From positions 124,001 to 188,000 of the forward strand of contig JAEZXR010000121.1 in the NCBI GenBank assembly GCA_023419605.1: a stretch of DNA of 64,000 bases, written 5' to 3'. Source of the DNA: Bacillota bacterium (GTDB lineage: Bacteria; Bacillota; Clostridia; Acetivibrionales; JAEZXR01). Shown piece by piece: positions 42,611 to 51,571 of this stretch. Position 1 is the stretch's first letter. Each line of letters opens with the position of its first letter. Position numbers and translations under genes: made by a program. The notes below the pieces were generated by a model, which had not been told where the DNA came from, ran no database searches, and saw nothing but the letters and a program-made list of their open reading frames with translations.

Positions 42611-43666
42611 CTATTTTAATACAATTTCAATAATTTTAGAAATTGAATCTATTTCCTCCAGAGATGTAACGCAAAGATATAATCGCCTTGCTTCCGCATT
42701 TAGTGAACAAAGCCTGACTCCATCAAAAAACTCAATTCTATTTCCTTTGCATCTGCCACAGTTTATACATCGCAGGCTTTCAATACTCCGGCATACATTT
42801 TGAGCTAATTCTTTCCTTATGCTAACAATCTCCTTTGATTTTTCAAAAGGCAGCGACATTTCAAAGTCAATCATATCGGGGATTATTGTAAAAACACAGA
42901 TTGCCTTACTTTTATTCATAAAATGAATAATCCAGTGCGGACTACAGTATGACCATAGATTGCACTTTGCTTTCAGCATGTATTTTCCATTCAATATAGT
43001 AGAAATTTCTTTCCATAGTTCTTTCGAATTGCCCGTTGACCTCATTATGTCTTCTCTTACAGGGCTGATATCCTGCCTTTTTATACTTTCCTGTAATAGA
43101 GTCCCGGCAAAATCCGCCTTTGAAAATAAATCCGTAACAAGAGCATAATCTTTTTTATTATCCACTATGGGCATTCGATCCAGAAGATATTTTATAGCCA
43201 AAGCAAAGCAACTTGAATTTTCATAGTGAATGATAAATGTATCACAGGATTTATAGGTATCTACTTCCTTTCGGTTCTTAAAATATTCAAAATAAAAACC
43301 ATAATTAGAAAGCACTTCAAACTGAAATGACGGCGGTTTTTTAAATTGCTTTTTAAACTTGCTTTTATCCACACGAGTACACCATCTGTCACCCTCACTT
43401 TCAAGTTCTCCAGTGATGCCTGCCACATACAAGAATAATATTGTATTGGTAAGGTTATGGTAGCTTTCCAGAGGGTCTTCTGCACGGTATGCAACTGTAT
43501 CACTGTATATTTCTATAAGCAGCTGCCGTACATCCCTTAATCCCTCTACAATCTGCTCAGCATCAACATGTTTGATCCTGTTCGCAGTCAGGTCTACAGG
43601 AAAATCACAAACATTCAAGCGTAAAAATTCAGCGCGTTTTTCAAACGATATCTCCTGATGAAGCAT
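42611..43666 (-). CDS. Unknown cluster protein with C-terminal CxxCxxC motif
   Basis: 351 residues, no family recognised. Mostly soluble mixed sequence. The C-terminus holds CRSIESLRCINCGRC (spacing CxxCxxC) followed by FFDGVRLC; four Cys could bind zinc or an iron-sulfur cluster. GGGGGAG precedes the ATG. It stands between an inverted repeat and the DAHPS-like gene. Confidence 0.7.
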   Translation of the reverse strand: MLHQEISFEKRAEFLRLNVCDFPVDLTANRIKHVDAEQIVEGLRDVRQLLIEIYSDTVAYRAEDPLESYHNLTNTILFLYVAGITGELESEGDRWCTRVDKSKFKKQFKKPPSFQFEVLSNYGFYFEYFKNRKEVDTYKSCDTFIIHYENSSCFALAIKYLLDRMPIVDNKKDYALVTDLFSKADFAGTLLQESIKRQDISPVREDIMRSTGNSKELWKEISTILNGKYMLKAKCNLWSYCSPHWIIHFMNKSKAICVFTIIPDMIDFEMSLPFEKSKEIVSIRKELAQNVCRSIESLRCINCGRCKGNRIEFFDGVRLCSLNAEARRLYLCVTSLEEIDSISKIIEIVLK

Positions 43667-43693
43667 AAAATTCTCCCCCTTATGTGTTTAAAG

Positions 43694-43745
43694 ATGCCTT
43701 CCATAACAGGCATGAGAAGTCGGCTGTACCTGTTATGGAAGGCAT
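43694..43745. terminator. 17-bp perfect inverted repeat between cluster genes
   Basis: ATGCCTTCCATAACAGG (43694-43710) and its complement (43729-43745) enclose an 18-base loop, right after the GyrI-like stop on the minus strand. Tail TTTAAAC is weakly U-rich, so it may terminate, attenuate or stabilise the upstream part of the transcript. Confidence 0.6.
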
Positions 43746-43761
43746 AGGTTAATCAGTATAC

Positions 43762-44286
43762 TTATTTGTTTTGCTTCCGGTTTACAGGTACCAAAAGATC
43801 CAGTTGGAAGTTTTCCTCGTCCAGATCTCCCGAACTATTGGTACTATGGTCCAGAGGCTCTTCAAGCAAATGCCTCATGCTTTCCGGCCGCCAGTCCACT
43901 TCAACTTTTTCGCTATTCTTTAACCATTCAAACAGTTGGCCCCACCGCTCTCCAATAGAATTCAAATAAGTAGGAATAGATGCATAAAGCCCTCCGCTAA
44001 ACTCTTTCTTTACATAAGGCTCCGGCACCTCTAAATCTTCCGGTATTGACACCCACATTTCATAGCCATATTCAGCTTTATTGGGTTCAGGGTCGGGATT
44101 ATTGAATCCAAATCGTCGAAATCCCGGTTTGTTTTTCAAATCGTACTCTTTTATTAATTTATCCATGGCTCTTCCCGCATCAGCTTCCGGAGTGATGCTT
44201 ATAGCTCGATAAGATGCAATGAACATTTTGGGTAAGCTTACAATCCTTACCTCTCCAATCGTGTTATAACTTGGATTTTCAGACAT
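43762..44286 (-). CDS. GyrI-like / effector-binding domain protein
   Basis: 174-residue single-domain protein similar to the AraC effector-binding (GyrI, SRPBCC-neighbour) fold, with FIASYRAISITPE at the N-terminus and YGYEMWVSIPED in the middle; Tyr/Trp-rich pocket typical of small-molecule binders. AAGGAAGATAGT before the ATG. In a biosynthetic cluster it might bind or sequester the product. It lies 95 bp after the thiolase stop; a short palindrome (44314-44337) separates them. Confidence 0.75.
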   Translation of the reverse strand: MSENPSYNTIGEVRIVSLPKMFIASYRAISITPEADAGRAMDKLIKEYDLKNKPGFRRFGFNNPDPEPNKAEYGYEMWVSIPEDLEVPEPYVKKEFSGGLYASIPTYLNSIGERWGQLFEWLKNSEKVEVDWRPESMRHLLEEPLDHSTNSSGDLDEENFQLDLLVPVNRKQNK

Positions 44287-44313
44287 ACTATCTTCCTTTC
44301 CTGTAATTATTTT

Positions 44314-44337
44314 AAAACTTAATTAAAGTTAAGTTTT
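44314..44337 (-). terminator. Possible short terminator after thiolase
   Basis: AAAACTTAA/TTAAGTTTT stem with a 6-base loop; on the minus strand AT-rich tail. Weak. Confidence 0.4.
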
Positions 44338-44381
44338 TCAAATTTATACGTGGTATGGCTTGAATTCATTCACATTCGATT

Positions 44382-45548
44382 TTACACCTTAAACAATATT
44401 CCCTGCCCCATGCCACCGCCTGCGCATATGGCCGCCATACCATACATAGAGCTTCGCCTTTTCATTTCATGAAGCAGCGTCACACATATCCTCAACCCTG
44501 TGCAGCCCACCGGGTATCCAAGAGATAAACTACCGCCGTTTACATTCATCCTTTCGGGCTTTATGCCAAGGAGCCTTTGGCAAACGATAGCTTGTGCCGC
44601 AAAGCTCTCGTTGCATTCAAACAAGTCAATATCCTCTACAGAAAGCCCAGTTCTCTTTAAAATGGAGTTGACAACTTCTACAGTGCCAAGGCCCAATTTT
44701 TCCGGCACCACACCAACTACCCCCATTTTATGTATCTGGGCTATTGGCTTGAGACCTTCCTGCTTTGCCCGTCTTTCAGACATTAATATAACTGCCGCTG
44801 CAGCATCTCCTATAGGCGCTGAATTATATCTACTTATATTGCCATCATTTATAAAAAGAGGATGGGCATTTTCAAAATCCTCAAATACGGGGTCTTCTAA
44901 AATAAGTTCGTCCTCTTTGAAAACATATCTTCCATCATTTTCTACCGTCTCTACAGGTATTATTTCATCATTAAAGAAACAGTTTTTCTGAGCGCTCCTT
45001 GCCTTTTCAAAGCTTGCGAAGGTATACTCATCCTGCTCCCTACGGCTTATACCGAATTTTCTTCCCATCATTTCAGCAAGATAAGTCATTTCGTTTTCTT
45101 CCAGTGTGCTCATAACCTGCTCATAGGACGGTAATTGATTTTTCATGGCAGCCTTTATGCCTTTTTTAAAAAAGCTTAGGGCGTAGGAGGATTTACTCAT
45201 AATCTCTACTCCGCCTACAAGCACGATTTCAGAATCTCCCACCATGACCTTATATGCGCCTTGAGCCAAAGCCTCCATCGATGAAGCGCAGGTACGGGTA
45301 ATGGTGCTTCCAGGTATTGTCTGCGGCAAACCACCAGCCAGAATAGCCTTCCTGCACAGATTATCCCGTTCCTCGGGGAAGCTGCACCCCGTATATGCAT
45401 CCTCAATTTTTGAGGCGTCAATACCTGTCTTTTTTATGATTTCATTAAAGCAATAAGCCATCAGCTTTACATCACTCATAGGGCTAAGGCTGCCCGGCAC
45501 CTTCCCTATCGGCGTACGATATGCAGATACCACTACTACATTCTCCAA
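44382..45548 (-). CDS. Thiolase-family enzyme with His-to-Tyr substitution
   Basis: 388-residue thiolase homologue. Acyl-acceptor Cys87 sits in TCASS, Asn in NESFAAQ, and the second Cys375 in CAGGGMG. The third catalytic motif, normally GHP(x)G with the His that activates both cysteines, reads LGYPVG with Tyr at 345 (codon tac, where cac would be His). The TTG start overlaps the upstream radical SAM gene by 13 bp, with GGGGGGTGG before it. It may be a Claisen enzyme with changed chemistry, or an acyltransferase. Substrate unknown. Confidence 0.88.
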   Translation of the reverse strand: MENVVVVSAYRTPIGKVPGSLSPMSDVKLMAYCFNEIIKKTGIDASKIEDAYTGCSFPEERDNLCRKAILAGGLPQTIPGSTITRTCASSMEALAQGAYKVMVGDSEIVLVGGVEIMSKSSYALSFFKKGIKAAMKNQLPSYEQVMSTLEENEMTYLAEMMGRKFGISRREQDEYTFASFEKARSAQKNCFFNDEIIPVETVENDGRYVFKEDELILEDPVFEDFENAHPLFINDGNISRYNSAPIGDAAAAVILMSERRAKQEGLKPIAQIHKMGVVGVVPEKLGLGTVEVVNSILKRTGLSVEDIDLFECNESFAAQAIVCQRLLGIKPERMNVNGGSLSLGYPVGCTGLRICVTLLHEMKRRSSMYGMAAICAGGGMGQGILFKV

Positions 45549-46870
45549 ATTACCACCCCCCTACCTTGATGCTTTTCATTTTCGTACTTCGCATTTATAA
45601 TACCCTTGAAGAAGGTAATGACTTTGTTTAACCTTTCAGGTGAGTTCAACTGCTGCATGAACTTTTGCCATCCAGCTTCAAATTCCTCCCGCTTCATATT
45701 TTTTGTTTCAAATGTAAGCTCAAAGCCATTATATTTTGACCAGTCCGCAACTGTAATGCGTCCCTCCCTTTTCAGCCTTTCATATATTTCAGTGCCGGGA
45801 AAGGGAGTCAACACTGTAATATTAGTGGCATATAGGCAAGTCTCCTGTATGAATTCATATAGCCTGTCAAAAGTATCCAGTGTATCATTTTCCAATCCCA
45901 GTACAAAGCTTCCCACTACCCCTATGCCCTGGCCCTGGATTTCAGATATAATATGTTTAAATTGCTCCAGGTTTTTCCTTTTCCATTGGGACTTATTTAT
46001 GTCTCCCAGATTATCTAGATCCAGACTTTCAAAGCCTATGAGCAGTTGGGTACAACCCGCTTTCCGAATCTCCTTGAGTAATTCCTTTCTCTTATAAATG
46101 CTGGCATCCGTAAATGCATACCATCGGAGATTTACTCTCTTCAGAAGACCTACCAGTTCTCTGCTGTACTCCTCATTTACAAAGAGATTATCATCCGTGA
46201 AAAATACAAATGGCTTATCCTTTATTTTCAAGATCGCTTCCAGCTCTTTACCTACCTGCTCTATAGACTTTCTTCTGATTTTTTTGCCATAAATTTTTGA
46301 GGACACACAAAAGTTGCATTGGTGAGGACATCCCCTGGTGGTCTGGATAGGAAAACTTTTATACGGATAACCTGCCGCAAGATCATATCTTGGTACGGAG
46401 CTCAGCCTCAGATCCGGTAAGCCTTCTGCCTTATATATGCTTTTATGTTTTCCCCGCCGCACATCCTCAAGAAAAACAGGTATGGTTTCTTCCGATTCTC
46501 CTATAAAAACCACATCGGAATGCTTTAACGCTTCTGCATGCAGCATGGATGCATGTACCCCTCCCATTGCTACCTTAATTCCATCTTTTCTCAAGGAATC
46601 AGCTATCTCATAAGCTTTGTATGCCTGTGAGGTAGAGGGTGAAAAGAATGCCCAATCATATTGTCCTTCAAAATCCTCCCTGTAATTGAGATCGATATAC
46701 TCCAATTCAAAATCTTCCGGCATCATCCCGGCCACTGTAAGCAGACTCAGACTTGGTGTTGACCAAAGCCTTTTTCGTGCCTGGAATTCCCATAACTCCT
46801 CCAGCTCATATTCAGCATGCTTTTTCTCTGAGGTTATGGAATTATACGGTACAATAAGCGCAATTTTCAA
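45536..46870 (-). CDS. Radical SAM protein with N-terminal cobalamin-binding-like domain (RSAM-1)
   Basis: 444 aa. The N-terminal about 140 residues look like a B12-binding fold (PSLSLLTVAGMMP, VAMGGVHASML), and the AdoMet radical core follows with C181-x3-C185-x2-C188 binding the [4Fe-4S] cluster. No DxHxxG motif, as in class B enzymes. TTG start after AGGAG. It could methylate an unactivated carbon or rearrange the chain; it is the fourth of four such proteins in the transcript. Confidence 0.9.
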   Translation of the reverse strand: MKIALIVPYNSITSEKKHAEYELEELWEFQARKRLWSTPSLSLLTVAGMMPEDFELEYIDLNYREDFEGQYDWAFFSPSTSQAYKAYEIADSLRKDGIKVAMGGVHASMLHAEALKHSDVVFIGESEETIPVFLEDVRRGKHKSIYKAEGLPDLRLSSVPRYDLAAGYPYKSFPIQTTRGCPHQCNFCVSSKIYGKKIRRKSIEQVGKELEAILKIKDKPFVFFTDDNLFVNEEYSRELVGLLKRVNLRWYAFTDASIYKRKELLKEIRKAGCTQLLIGFESLDLDNLGDINKSQWKRKNLEQFKHIISEIQGQGIGVVGSFVLGLENDTLDTFDRLYEFIQETCLYATNITVLTPFPGTEIYERLKREGRITVADWSKYNGFELTFETKNMKREEFEAGWQKFMQQLNSPERLNKVITFFKGIINAKYENEKHQGRGVVIWRM

Positions 46871-46882
46871 GCTTACACTCTC

Positions 46883-47755
46883 CTAATTGGATACCACCAT
46901 CCGATATATCAGTCCCTTGATAGTATCCGTCCAATAAATTTCTCCTTTTTCCGGCACAACTACGGACCCTATATGACAAATCTTATCCTTCAGTGAGAAT
47001 TTTTGAGAAAGGCCTCTCCAAATATCCCGGTCCAGAACAGACAGCAGCTCCCGTGTTCCTATATCATAATAGAGCATCGCTCTCTGCTCACAGATATAAA
47101 CATTCCCTTCATCATCGACAGTTACTGCTATAGGCGCCATCTTCGCTTTTACACTTTTTTGGGGTTGAAGTGTCAAAGTCTGCCTTGTATATAAATCAAA
47201 ATATCGTATGCAGCCATTACCCGTATCGGTAAAATATATCTTATCCTGTTTGTGGAATACCCCATAGGGCTGGCTTATCATGCCATCATGCCCTGCAAGG
47301 GTAAAAACTCTTCCTGCTTTGTCTATTCCACGAATCCTATTGTTAAGAAAATCATTTGTATAAACATTTTCCTGGTAATCCACTGTCACTCCGCCAGGCA
47401 GATTCAGAAGCGGCTCTGATTCATCCCTATAGGAGCGAACCACCGGGTTCCAGTCGTCACTGTCCATTTTTTTGCAGAATATGCCGTTGTTTTCTGCATC
47501 TGCAACATATAAATCTCCCTTTCCCGAAAGTGAAACAGCAAGAGGCCGTTTAAGTTGGCTTCCACCGTCAAAGCCAGTTATGGCATTCGGCAGCTCCCCC
47601 TTTTCGCGGCTTGTCCTGTGAAGCCAGCAAATCCTGTGATTATGCATATCTGCTATGTAAAAAACATCCTGTTTCAAATCATAACAGATCCCTGAAGGAT
47701 AATTAAAAAATCCATCCTCTCCTGCAATGATTTCAACAAATTCAATTTTTTTCAT
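46883..47755 (-). CDS. NHL-repeat beta-propeller protein
   Basis: 290 residues made of NHL units such as YPSGICYD, VFYIADMHNHRI, PGGVTVD, YTNDFLNNRIRG and IYFTDTGNGCIRYFD. No signal peptide or catalytic motif. It resembles the propeller half of the GGDEF-NHL protein upstream. Probably an interaction scaffold, perhaps for the ACPs or radical SAM enzymes around it. Confidence 0.85.
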   Translation of the reverse strand: MKKIEFVEIIAGEDGFFNYPSGICYDLKQDVFYIADMHNHRICWLHRTSREKGELPNAITGFDGGSQLKRPLAVSLSGKGDLYVADAENNGIFCKKMDSDDWNPVVRSYRDESEPLLNLPGGVTVDYQENVYTNDFLNNRIRGIDKAGRVFTLAGHDGMISQPYGVFHKQDKIYFTDTGNGCIRYFDLYTRQTLTLQPQKSVKAKMAPIAVTVDDEGNVYICEQRAMLYYDIGTRELLSVLDRDIWRGLSQKFSLKDKICHIGSVVVPEKGEIYWTDTIKGLIYRMVVSN

Positions 47756-47787
47756 TCCACCTCTCCTCGTTCCTGCGTAAAGCTTTT

Positions 47788-48039
47788 TTAGTCGTTATTT
47801 CCCAGATAATCTCTCACAAGGTTTGCAAAGGATTTTACATTCCTGATCTTGTCCATATTCAGGTCTGAATCGTTTATTTCGATGTCGAACTCCTCTTCTA
47901 TTTCAACCAGTATGGACAACGCCATGATAGAGTCAATACCAAGGGATAGCAAAGGCGTTTCATAATTCAAGCTGTTGATCTTTTCCTCGTCCTTTAGTCT
48001 TGAAACTATAATTTTTTTTATCTTTTCCTCATAATTCAT
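47788..48039 (-). CDS. Free-standing acyl carrier protein 3
   Basis: 83-residue ACP with the usual DS pair in GIDSIMALSILVEIE (phosphopantetheine Ser). Starts at the ATG at 48039 after GGAGGTGTCCGGT. Overlaps the stop of the GGDEF-NHL gene by 11 bp. One of three free ACPs in the cluster. Confidence 0.9.
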   Translation of the reverse strand: MNYEEKIKKIIVSRLKDEEKINSLNYETPLLSLGIDSIMALSILVEIEEEFDIEINDSDLNMDKIRNVKSFANLVRDYLGNND

Positions 48040-49588
48040 ACCGGACACCTCCAAAAATATTTAAAATTGTATAGCACACTCTGTTATTTGCTCCATCCAA
48101 CACGAATAGCTTATTATCCACCCCTTTAGCAATTCCGTTTGGATTGGAAAGTCTGAAATCGCCTATGGCACCGGCATCGCCGGTACCACACACTCCATCG
48201 CCCATCAAGGTATAGATTTTCTTTGTTTCTGCGCATACAAATCGTATACAGCTATTCCCCGATTCAGCAATATAAAGATTTCCCGCATCATCCACCAGAA
48301 CAGCCACAGGACGACTGAGACCGGCCTGACGGCTGTCATTTCCATCTCCGTAGAAACCTGCCGTGCCTGTTCCTGCCACAGTAGTTATTGTACCGCTGGC
48401 CGCATCGATCCTCCGGATGCAGTGATTCAAGTAATCAGCCAGATACAGGTCTCCGTTCCTTTTGTCGATTCCCATACCGTAAATTTCAGCAAAGGTAGCA
48501 TCTTTCATAGATCCGCCATCTCCTGTATAACCGTATTCTCCAGTCCCTGCGTATGTGGAAATGATTCCCTGAGTGTCAACCTTTCTTATTACATTATTTG
48601 CTATGTCGTTGATATACAGGTTTCCAGCCTTATCCACAACCGCGCCTCCAGGTTTGTTAAGGCATGCGGATGCTGCCGGCCCACCATCCCCCGAATACCC
48701 GGCTTCACCATTTCCTGCCACCGTAGCCATCCGCCCGCTTTTCATATCCACAACTCTCACAACATCATTTCCTGTATCTGTAATGTAGATGTAGTTTTTG
48801 TAAACTACCAAACCTGTAGGCTTATTCAAAGATGCCTCCTTAGCAGGTCCTCCATCTCCGGAATAGCCATAGGACCCGGTACCTGCCACCCTTGTTACAA
48901 ATCTACCATCATATCTGAGTATTGCATGATTATTTTGATCTGCAATATAGAGGTTACCCTCATCATCCGTATCGATGGCCTGAGGCTCCCACATCAGTGC
49001 CTCAGCACTGGTTTCCACATCTTTTATAAATCCTGTTTCTCCATATCTGCCAAAAGCTATATGCACTTTCAGGTTCTTATCCAGTAAAACTCTGGGAAAT
49101 CCTTCTTTATTCTCGTCGCAAGCGGCAACTACTTGATTTCTTCGGAAAGCCTTGGCAAGAAACAGAGCTACTACTGCCCTTTTTATTATCTTTTCCGGCT
49201 CGTCTCCATCGTCAGGAAAGGCAGCAACACCTGCACTGAAGGTCATGGCAACATTGGAATACTCTTTACTGCTGTTTTGCGCAAACCGATGCTTTCTAAA
49301 ATTTCTTTTTACTGCCGTGAGGGCATCTTGAAGTTTACTCCGGTCAAAGCCGGGGATCAGTATAAGATATTCGTCTCCATCAGATTTCCATATCACTGCT
49401 TCCTTAGGAAAATGACTTTTAAAAAAGAGAGTTATATTGCTGATTATATCTTCTATTTCATTTTTATCAAACTTTTTACAGAATCGTATAAAGAAATCGA
49501 TATCGATTACTGCAACCCCATACTTTTCATACTCACGCATATAGCTTTCAACATGACTCCGTATCTCATCTAGTGGCCAGGGTGTCAT
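48029..49588 (-). CDS. Degenerate GGDEF domain fused to NHL propeller
   Basis: 519 aa from the ATG at 49588 (AAGGAGGAAAAAAAG). Residues about 1-165 resemble a diguanylate-cyclase fold, but the site reads SDGDEY where GGDEF is expected and the metal/substrate motif lacks the Asn/Asp of KxxND, so it is probably inactive or only binds a nucleotide. Residues 180-519 form NHL repeats (GYSGDGGPAKEASLNKPTGL and four more), a propeller. It overlaps the upstream radical SAM gene by 23 bp. This fusion inside an NRPS/PKS cluster is unusual. Confidence 0.85.
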   Translation of the reverse strand: MTPWPLDEIRSHVESYMREYEKYGVAVIDIDFFIRFCKKFDKNEIEDIISNITLFFKSHFPKEAVIWKSDGDEYLILIPGFDRSKLQDALTAVKRNFRKHRFAQNSSKEYSNVAMTFSAGVAAFPDDGDEPEKIIKRAVVALFLAKAFRRNQVVAACDENKEGFPRVLLDKNLKVHIAFGRYGETGFIKDVETSAEALMWEPQAIDTDDEGNLYIADQNNHAILRYDGRFVTRVAGTGSYGYSGDGGPAKEASLNKPTGLVVYKNYIYITDTGNDVVRVVDMKSGRMATVAGNGEAGYSGDGGPAASACLNKPGGAVVDKAGNLYINDIANNVIRKVDTQGIISTYAGTGEYGYTGDGGSMKDATFAEIYGMGIDKRNGDLYLADYLNHCIRRIDAASGTITTVAGTGTAGFYGDGNDSRQAGLSRPVAVLVDDAGNLYIAESGNSCIRFVCAETKKIYTLMGDGVCGTGDAGAIGDFRLSNPNGIAKGVDNKLFVLDGANNRVCYTILNIFGGVRYEL

Positions 49589-50951
49589 CTTTTTTTCCTC
49601 CTTGAAGGAATTGTTGTACTGCTGAAGACATATCCTTTGTCCCAAAGAAGCTTATATACCGGTTGATTTTACGCAGCAGCTTTTCGGATATCCATGGCGT
49701 ATTGGCTCTTTCATAAGTATACTGGGCCCAGCCCATCAGGTCATCGGGAAAACTCATTCCGTATTCCAGAGCCGTATGGTAAAGTTCCGTACCCAAATAG
49801 GGAGAAAATATGAACAACAGTATTTCTGTATTGGGCGCAATCCTCTTGATTTCTTCAATCAAAGAAACAGTCTCTCTTACATCCTTCTCGGGATTCCACG
49901 GAAATCCTACCATAAATGATAGAGACGCCATAATACCATGCTTTGCACATTTTCTTGCCAGCTCAAGAACCTGGGCATTTCTATGTCTCTTGTTTATTCT
50001 CTCCAGAACCTCCTCATCTCCTGATTCAACACCTATGATGACCCTGAAAAATCCGCTCTGCTTCAGCCGCTCTATAAACTCATCGGATAGTTTGATGAAC
50101 TCCTCCACTACGGCAGTTCCATCCCATTTAATGCTTATTTCTCTTTCTTTCAGCAGGGAAGTGAACTTCTCAACTCTCTGCGTATTGACAAAAAAATTAT
50201 TATCATAGAAATGTACAGCATCGATTTCATAGGTTTTATATAAATGCTCTACTCCATCTACAACCGCTTCAGCCGGTAAAGCTCTCCAGTGTCCCTCATA
50301 AGTGGCGCCTATGGAGCAGAATCTGCATCTCCAGGGACAGCCCCTGCTGGATTCATAGCCCAGTACTCTCCTATTCCCCCACAGCGGCTGAATATATCTG
50401 TCCATATCTACATGCCTGTAAGCTTTTTTGATGGGCTCAACCGTTGTTAAATCAAGCAGTGGCGCAAGAGGAGTATGCACGATGCTCTTGTCTCCGGTTT
50501 TATATACCAGATTCTGAATGCTGCCAATATCCTTTTTGTCCGCCAGCCTTTGCACCAGCTCAGGGAATGTTATTTCCCCCTGCCCTATTATCACAATATC
50601 TACCAGATCATTTGCAATCGTTTGCTCCGGCATCAGGCTTGGATGCCAGCCTCCCCAAACGATTGGAATACAGGGATTTGAATCACGGATGAATTGTGCA
50701 AAAGCCAATCCTCTCTTAATCTGATAACTGGTCATTGAACTAATACCAACACAAACCACACTCTCATCGAGCCATTTCAATACCCGCTGCTCCGGCTGCT
50801 TTTCCACTCTGCCATCCACAAGCAAAACCTCATATTCCTCAGAGTCAAATTGTGCTGCCAGTGCCATGACGGATAAGGGCAAGCCTTGGTATAAGGGCTC
50901 CGAATCTTCATCACCGGTTATATCGGGATAAAAAAGCACAATTTTTTTCAT
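49566..50951 (-). CDS. Radical SAM protein with cobalamin-binding-like domain (RSAM-2)
   Basis: 461 aa. N-terminal B12-binding-like part (VGISSMTSYQIKRGL, VWGGWHPSLMPEQ), radical core with C205-x3-C209-x2-C212 (CPWRCRFC). BchE/oxidative-type family. GAGGAGCTATT precedes the ATG, and its first four bases ATGA overlap the TetR stop. Confidence 0.9.
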   Translation of the reverse strand: MKKIVLFYPDITGDEDSEPLYQGLPLSVMALAAQFDSEEYEVLLVDGRVEKQPEQRVLKWLDESVVCVGISSMTSYQIKRGLAFAQFIRDSNPCIPIVWGGWHPSLMPEQTIANDLVDIVIIGQGEITFPELVQRLADKKDIGSIQNLVYKTGDKSIVHTPLAPLLDLTTVEPIKKAYRHVDMDRYIQPLWGNRRVLGYESSRGCPWRCRFCSIGATYEGHWRALPAEAVVDGVEHLYKTYEIDAVHFYDNNFFVNTQRVEKFTSLLKEREISIKWDGTAVVEEFIKLSDEFIERLKQSGFFRVIIGVESGDEEVLERINKRHRNAQVLELARKCAKHGIMASLSFMVGFPWNPEKDVRETVSLIEEIKRIAPNTEILLFIFSPYLGTELYHTALEYGMSFPDDLMGWAQYTYERANTPWISEKLLRKINRYISFFGTKDMSSAVQQFLQGGKKDDTLATR

Positions 50952-51571
50952 AATAGCTCCTCATTTCTCTTCAATAAGCCTTCCACCATATTATTTATCA
51001 TCTCCCCGATTCCATCATAGTCGAGGGAATCCGGTCTAATAAGAGATTGAATATGCAGTCCGTCACTAATCACTACCATGATCCAAGCTAATTGCCTTCT
51101 TTGGGAACCCAACTCCGCTCTTAAAGGAAATTCCGTCAACAAAAGCTCTTCGAAGACCTCTGCGTAGAGGTCATATATTTTACCAAGCTCCTCTTTGAGA
51201 TCATCTTCGTTTCCTTTTGACGAATCCCTTATGCGTTTCCATATATCAATATATAGTGAAAGGGAATCAGGATGGCTTTCAGTACCTGCAAAATAATGCC
51301 TCACGATTTTTTTCAGCTTACAGCGCCTGTCAATCTCATATTGGATATCCTTTTTCACATACCGTACCCATTGGATGGCCGCATATTCCATGGCAGCCAT
51401 TCTCAACCGATCATCCGTCTTAAATATGCTTATGATGAGTTCCTCGCTCAGCATCGATTGTTTAGACACCTGCCGGATCGATGCTGATTCGAAATCCCCT
51501 GCCAGCATTACCTTCAAAGCAGTCTCAAGAATAAGCCTTTCCCGGATTGAATACTTTCTATCACTTCTCAT
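50948..51571 (-). CDS. TetR-family regulator inside the cluster
   Basis: 207 aa: an N-terminal HTH (LILETALKVML then SIRQVSKQSMLS), about residues 12-60, and a helical ligand-binding domain. ATG overlaps the stop of RSAM-3 by 4 bp and its own stop overlaps RSAM-2 by 4 bp. Being within the transcript, it is likely to regulate the cluster in response to the product or an intermediate. Operator not found. Confidence 0.88.
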   Translation of the reverse strand: MRSDRKYSIRERLILETALKVMLAGDFESASIRQVSKQSMLSEELIISIFKTDDRLRMAAMEYAAIQWVRYVKKDIQYEIDRRCKLKKIVRHYFAGTESHPDSLSLYIDIWKRIRDSSKGNEDDLKEELGKIYDLYAEVFEELLLTEFPLRAELGSQRRQLAWIMVVISDGLHIQSLIRPDSLDYDGIGEMINNMVEGLLKRNEELL

